Under the pieces are notes generated by a model. The model did not search any database. It had not been told where the DNA came from and was given only the letters and a program-made list of their open reading frames with translations. The translations under genes were made by a program, and so were the position numbers. From IMG/VR virus record IMGVR_UViG_3300020057_000070, positions 1-41,005 of that record: 41,005 nucleotides of DNA. One strand, 5' to 3'. This DNA comes from a virus. This document shows positions 37,447 to 41,005 of this stretch, one piece after another; the first letter of the stretch is position 1; each line of letters opens with the position of its first letter.

Positions 37447-37996
37447 GGAACACCACGCGCGTGACGGGGATGCGGCCGGGGTGCTGTTCGCGCCATACCT
37501 GGCGCTCGTAGGTGGTCAGCATCCGCCTCAGCTCGAGGACCGGGATGTTCGTGATCAGGCGCCCGTTGATCTGGGTCATCTGCACGTCGTCCGTGACGCG
37601 ACCCTCGAGCGCCGCCTTGATCGTCTCCACCATGCGCTCGGCGTGCGACTGCAGCGTGCCTTCCGCCGCGAGCGTCGCGTTGGCCGCGACCGTCACCACG
37701 CCGCGCCCTACTTCGTGCCGGCGGCCGGCGTAGCTGCCAGAGCCCGTCATGTACGCGGCCCAGCGGTAGGTGCCGGCCGCCAGGTCAGCGGTGCGCGACG
37801 CCGGGACGTTCACCGTCCACTCGTCGGCCGACACCGCCAGTTCACCCGCCGTCGTGTCGAGGAGCCCGACCCCGCGCAGCGCATACGACAACGCCCACCC
37901 CTCGCTGGAGGGGTAGTCGAGATAGCTCGCGGACCAGATCCACGAGTCTCCTGCTACGACCGACGATGGCTCGCCGTGCGGCGTCTGCGGTGCCAT
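37433..37996 (-). CDS. gpW-position head protein with Ig-like N-terminus
   Basis: A 187-residue protein between terminase and portal, where lambda gpW lies. The N-terminal ~110 residues look like a beta-sandwich ('DSWIWSASYLDYPSSEGWAL', TYRWAAYMTGSGSYAGRRHEV). The C-terminus is helical, with 'SHAERMVETIKAALEGRVTD' and 'NIPVLELRRMLTTYERQVWR'. The helical end resembles a conserved phage segment that carries the head-tail connection function. ATG 37996 chosen; ATG 38026 would add ten basic residues. Confidence 0.62.
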   Translation of the reverse strand: MAPQTPHGEPSSVVAGDSWIWSASYLDYPSSEGWALSYALRGVGLLDTTAGELAVSADEWTVNVPASRTADLAAGTYRWAAYMTGSGSYAGRRHEVGRGVVTVAANATLAAEGTLQSHAERMVETIKAALEGRVTDDVQMTQINGRLITNIPVLELRRMLTTYERQVWREQHPGRIPVTRVVFRGVA

Positions 37997-38105
37997 GTGA
38001 CGCACGCTACGCGCGCGCGCCGCCACCGGGCAGCGTCAGGCCGTGCTAGGCCGAGGGACTACTGCCGCTAGGGGGCACTTCTGGCATACCTCGCGCGGAG
38101 TAGAG

Positions 38106-38402
38106 TCAGGCCGCGGGGGGCCTGTCGTCAGGAACGACCTTGGGCGCGACACGCGCGTTCAGCAACCGGTACGAATACCCAGCGCGCCCCGTGTGCAGCC
38201 GGTGGAGGTAGCCGCGAGCGACCAGGAGCCGCAGGGCATGGCCCGCCGTGTGCGGCTTGATTCGGAGCGCGTGCGCGATCCCAGAGATCTTCAGCGGGGC
38301 CGCCACCACCGTATCGAGTCGGTGGATCAGCCACACGTACACGTGGAGCGGCGCCCCACGCAGGGACAGGTCCTCCGAGGCTTCGCGCAGCGCCGGGATC
38401 AT
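38106..38402 (-). CDS. Small winged-helix protein inserted in the packaging operon
   Basis: A 98-residue protein with a clear winged helix: 'LSLRGAPLHVYVWLIHRLDT', then 'LKISGIAHALRIKPHTAGHA' and LRLLVARGYLHRLHTGRAGYSYRL. It resembles MarR/RepC-type folds but no specific family is clear. It begins with TGATG overlap of terL's stop. A DNA-binding regulator between terL and the portal gene is unusual; it may tune late expression. A 109-base non-coding gap follows. Confidence 0.65.
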   Translation of the reverse strand: MIPALREASEDLSLRGAPLHVYVWLIHRLDTVVAAPLKISGIAHALRIKPHTAGHALRLLVARGYLHRLHTGRAGYSYRLLNARVAPKVVPDDRPPAA

Positions 38403-40303
38403 CACCATCGCTTGATCCACCCCGCGCGGCGCTTCCGGGGGGCGCGAGGCGGCGGCACCGGATCCGCGTCCACCGCCGGGCCCGTGTCACCGTCCGCCAC
38501 GCCCTCCTCGAGGTCGCCCGCCGCACGCGGCGTCGCCGGCACGTCGAGCTGCGGGTTGGCCAGGCGCAACGCCACGAGGTTGAGCACCTCGCAGTCGAGC
38601 ACCTCGTTCCGCCGCCCTTCGGGGCACACGTAGTGCGTCACCCAGCGCCCGTTCAGGTGCTTGCGCACCCGCTTCTCCGCCGTCAGCTGCTCGAAGTAGT
38701 CGCGATTCGCGGACGCGGACAGCGGGAAGTGCCAGTAGAGCGGCCCGGCAAGCGCGATCTTGAGCCGCCCGTAGATCGAGTCCTTCGCCGTATCCGTGCC
38801 GACGTAGAAGACGGGGCAGCGCGTGCGGTTGTTCTTCGACGGGCGGCGCGTGACGAGCGCCTTGCCGGGCTGGGAGTAGCCGCGCGTCACCCACACCTTC
38901 GCCAGGTACCGTGGCTTCGCGTACTGGTACACACTGTCGGCGCCATACCCGGAGTCGATGCACATCGCGTCCGGTCGCCACGCTTTCCGTGCCTCGTTGA
39001 GCTGCGCCCACGGCGAGCCCTTGACGGTCTCCGGCACCGTCGTATCGCCGAGCAGGATGCCGCGCTCGAGCATCCACGACTCCTCGCCCCGTCCCCAGCC
39101 ACGTGCGACATACTCCAGCCGGTCTGGCTGCACGTCGACCCCCATGGTCCGGAACGTGACACCAGCCGGCACCGGCCCCCCGTAGTCCTCGCGGCGGCCC
39201 ATGAGTCCAGCGGACGGGCCGAGGTTGCCCCGGTCCTCCCACGTCTCGCCGAGCGCGGTATTGACGAACACCTGCAGCTTTCCGGGATCCTGGTTGGCGG
39301 TCACGAACTCGTCGCGGAGCTCGCCCCACGTCACCCATGGCGAGTACAGGGCGTTGATGTGGTAGCCCCTGGTCGTGTGTCCTTCGTTCGTCGGGATCCA
39401 GCGCCCATCCGCCACCATGCGAAACTTCGCCGACTCCGGGATCAGCACGCCACACCCGACGCAGCAGTAGTGCGGCGCCTCCAATCCCTCCCAGCGGAGC
39501 TGGCCCCAGATCAACACCTGTTCGTGGTCGCAGTCCGGGCAGGCCACGAAGAAGCGCCGGCGATCGGACGCTCCATACTCCGCCTCGATCCGGCTCCCGC
39601 CCTCCTCGACCGGGCCCTTCACTCCGGGCGATGAGTTGAGGTAGATCTTGCGCCGGTGCTGGTACGTCGTCGCCCGCCGCTCGGCCAGCTTCACCTGGTC
39701 GCCCTCGGTCCCCGCCGTCGGCGAATAGCCGTCGACCTCCTCGAGGATGATGACGCGGGCCGTGCGGCGCCGGAACCCGCGCGGAGAGTTCGCGCCCACG
39801 AGGTACAGCGCACCGCCGGCGAACACTTTCGCCTGGATCGTGTTGCCGCTCTCGCGCGCCGCCTGTCCGCTCACGCGCTCCCGCAGCTCCGGCGTCTCCT
39901 CGATCGTCGGGGTCAACTGTTCCTTGCTGAAATCTTTGGCGTCCTCCACCGTCGGCTGCACGATGAAAATCGGCGACGGCTCCTGATGGATGAAGTAGCC
40001 GATCACATTAAGCCCGGCCTCGGTCGCGCCGATGCGAGAACACTTCATGAACACGACCTTGTTGACGCGGGCGTCCGAGAATGCGTCCATAATTTCCCGG
40101 AGGTACGGCGTCTTGTCGGTGACCCAGCGGCCGGGCTCTGCGGAGTAACTCGGCACCACGCGGTACTGGTCCGCCCACTCGCTGACCGTCAGCACTGGAG
40201 GCGCCGCGAATCCAGCGCCGCGTTCCGCGCGCGTCACCTCGGCGAGCTGCTCGCGGTGACGTGCCTCCTCTGCGGGCCAGCGCTCAAGGACCGCCGTCGC
40301 CAT
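38402..40303 (-). CDS. terL: Terminase large subunit, GpA type
   Basis: A 633-residue packaging motor and nuclease. The lambda gpA-type deviant Walker A is MKCSRIGATEAGLN (residues 86-99) and Walker B is VIILEEVD (184-191). A zinc-ribbon-like group (CPDC at 255-258, CCVGC at 280-284) sits between the ATPase and nuclease. The nuclease Asp candidates are in MGVDVQPDRLEYV (D390) and CIDSGYGADSV (D450). GpA-type enzymes cut at cos sites, so this phage probably packages by cos. It overlaps terS by 20 bases. Confidence 0.95.
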   Translation of the reverse strand: MATAVLERWPAEEARHREQLAEVTRAERGAGFAAPPVLTVSEWADQYRVVPSYSAEPGRWVTDKTPYLREIMDAFSDARVNKVVFMKCSRIGATEAGLNVIGYFIHQEPSPIFIVQPTVEDAKDFSKEQLTPTIEETPELRERVSGQAARESGNTIQAKVFAGGALYLVGANSPRGFRRRTARVIILEEVDGYSPTAGTEGDQVKLAERRATTYQHRRKIYLNSSPGVKGPVEEGGSRIEAEYGASDRRRFFVACPDCDHEQVLIWGQLRWEGLEAPHYCCVGCGVLIPESAKFRMVADGRWIPTNEGHTTRGYHINALYSPWVTWGELRDEFVTANQDPGKLQVFVNTALGETWEDRGNLGPSAGLMGRREDYGGPVPAGVTFRTMGVDVQPDRLEYVARGWGRGEESWMLERGILLGDTTVPETVKGSPWAQLNEARKAWRPDAMCIDSGYGADSVYQYAKPRYLAKVWVTRGYSQPGKALVTRRPSKNNRTRCPVFYVGTDTAKDSIYGRLKIALAGPLYWHFPLSASANRDYFEQLTAEKRVRKHLNGRWVTHYVCPEGRRNEVLDCEVLNLVALRLANPQLDVPATPRAAGDLEEGVADGDTGPAVDADPVPPPRAPRKRRAGWIKRW

Positions 40304-40760
40304 CCCGCAGGTCGTTCAGGATGTCGCGCACCGCCGCATCCCAGGCGCGCTGGCTCTCCGGCAGTGTCGTCTTGCCGGCCGTCCGGGGTGCGTACCGCCC
40401 GGGTACCGCGAGCAGCTGCGCCCGGATCGTACGCACCAGCCCACGGACCTCGTCTCGGTACAGGTCGAGCGCGACCACCTGGCCACGCCGCGTCTCCAAA
40501 TCGAGTTCTGCGAGTTCGGCCTCCGCTTGCATCTTTCGCGCACGCGCATCCTCGAATCCCAGCGGCTTCTCTCGACTCGACTGCAATTGCTGCCGATACC
40601 AGATAGGGAACGCCGGCCAGACGGCGAACCGGCGCCCTTTCGTGAGCGCGACCGGTGCACCCGTTTTCGCGGCCCACTGACCCAGCCCCGCCTCGGTCAT
40701 TCCGAGCCGTTTTGCCGCTTCGCGCATCGAGATTTCTTCGGTCTTGGCTTGTCGCGCCAT
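40284..40760 (-). CDS. terS: Terminase small subunit, Nu1-like
   Basis: A 158-residue protein. An N-terminal winged helix (SMREAAKRLGMTEAGLGQWA) is followed by a coiled-coil (FEDARARKMQAEAELAELDL) and a helical C-terminus that would bind the large subunit. This is the Nu1/gpNu1 layout, which recognises cos-proximal DNA. ATG 40760 is the only sensible start. It precedes terL with overlap. Confidence 0.85.
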   Translation of the reverse strand: MARQAKTEEISMREAAKRLGMTEAGLGQWAAKTGAPVALTKGRRFAVWPAFPIWYRQQLQSSREKPLGFEDARARKMQAEAELAELDLETRRGQVVALDLYRDEVRGLVRTIRAQLLAVPGRYAPRTAGKTTLPESQRAWDAAVRDILNDLRDGDGGP

Positions 40761-40870
40761 ACCGCTAAAGCTTGAATTGACAAAGACTTACGCTAGTTGA
40801 GCCACGCAACTTGCGCGTGACCCACGCTGCCCCCGCTGGGGAGGACCCGCAAACGCCGACGTGCATCATT
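40761..40870. other. Candidate cos region
   Basis: These 110 bases separate the end of the gp10-like gene from terS. In lambda-type phages cos sits just before the small terminase gene. A near-palindrome cacgcaacttgcgcgtg (40803-40819; arms CGCAA / TTGCG) and a cccc-gct-gggg hairpin are present. I cannot identify the cut positions. Confidence 0.4.
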
Positions 40871-41005
40871 TCACCTCATGCTGCTGACCGCGCGCTCGAC
40901 AGCAGCCGTCGCGCGTGCCTGCCAATGCTGCTCGACCGCACGGGTCGCCGTGCCCACGAACCCCAGCCGCTTCGGGATGCGCACGCGTGCCTTGAACACG
41001 TAGCC
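40871..41005 (-). CDS. C-terminal fragment of the gp10-like protein
   Basis: An open frame enters from the right edge and ends at TGA 40873-40871 after 44 residues: GYVFKARVRIPKRLGFVGTA then TRAVEQHWQARATAAVERAVSSMR. The 'RVRIPKRLGF ... AVEQHW' pattern is typical of the C-terminus of phage gp10/minor tail proteins, matching the family of the protein cut at base 1. Whether both are one gene depends on closing the contig; a one-base difference in the poly-C run at 5-10 would put them in the same frame. Confidence 0.65.
   Translation of the reverse strand, partial: GYVFKARVRIPKRLGFVGTATRAVEQHWQARATAAVERAVSSMR

Noticed and set aside
35827-37464. A 545-codon plus-strand open frame
   Set aside because: It is antisense to the portal gene, whose protein features are clear. 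The plus-strand translation is Arg/His-rich and featureless.
1-41005. Insertion sequences or transposases
   Set aside because: I saw no transposase motifs and no paired terminal inverted repeats flanking a gene.

Overview
The window looks like the whole genome, or nearly so, of a temperate tailed phage with a lambda/HK97-type siphovirus plan. It carries Nu1-type and GpA-type terminase subunits, a lambda-family portal, a protease-capsid fusion, tail tube, G/T chaperones, a tape measure, a tail tip and a tailspike, plus an integrase and a repressor/Cro switch. Base composition is strongly G+C rich throughout. The host cannot be read directly. One signal peptide ending in AAQAPDS looks Gemmatimonadota-like to me, which is only a weak hint. 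A protein cut off at base 1 and a protein fragment cut off at base 41005 look like the two parts of one morphogenesis protein, so the molecule is probably circular (or circularly permuted) and was opened inside that gene.

Layout. Nearly everything is on the minus strand. A divergent switch at about 15.4-15.8 kb pairs a plus-strand repressor with a minus-strand Cro-like gene; a TTGACT-17-TATTGT promoter drives the minus strand. From there the early genes run leftward: small regulators and zinc proteins, an HNH endonuclease, a tyrosine integrase (11.45-12.55 kb), then a 446-base attachment region (11.01-11.45 kb) holding two different tRNA 3' halves. Beyond it lie two beta-class DNA methyltransferases, a DUF4406 protein, small genes, a DUF1376-like replication protein, a VRR-NUC nuclease, an FkbM methyltransferase and a TPR-glycosyltransferase. 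The gp10-like gene crosses the contig ends into the late operon, which continues from 41 kb down to 18.2 kb: terminase, portal, capsid, connectors, tail tube, G/T, tape measure, tail tip, lysis/envelope genes and fibres.

Two accessory blocks stand out. At 16.8-18.1 kb four small minus-strand genes lie behind an almost perfect sigma70 promoter (TTGACA-17-TACAAT) overlapped by a 21-base palindrome, immediately downstream of the tailspike. At 16.47-16.87 kb a plus-strand gene encodes a small membrane-anchored protein next to the repressor, a typical place for a lysogenic-conversion or exclusion gene. The FkbM gene contains nine consecutive G residues, suggesting phase-variable glycan modification.

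How it fits together (inference). In the circular form one transcript can run from the Cro promoter through integrase, methyltransferases and replication genes into packaging. Integration at the tRNA-like site would cut this transcript between integrase and the methyltransferases. Lysis genes are unclear: between the tail-tip and fibre genes there is a membrane/coiled-coil protein, a 44-residue stub resembling the start of a CHAP-type endolysin, and two related secreted or membrane proteins, but no complete endolysin that I can recognise.
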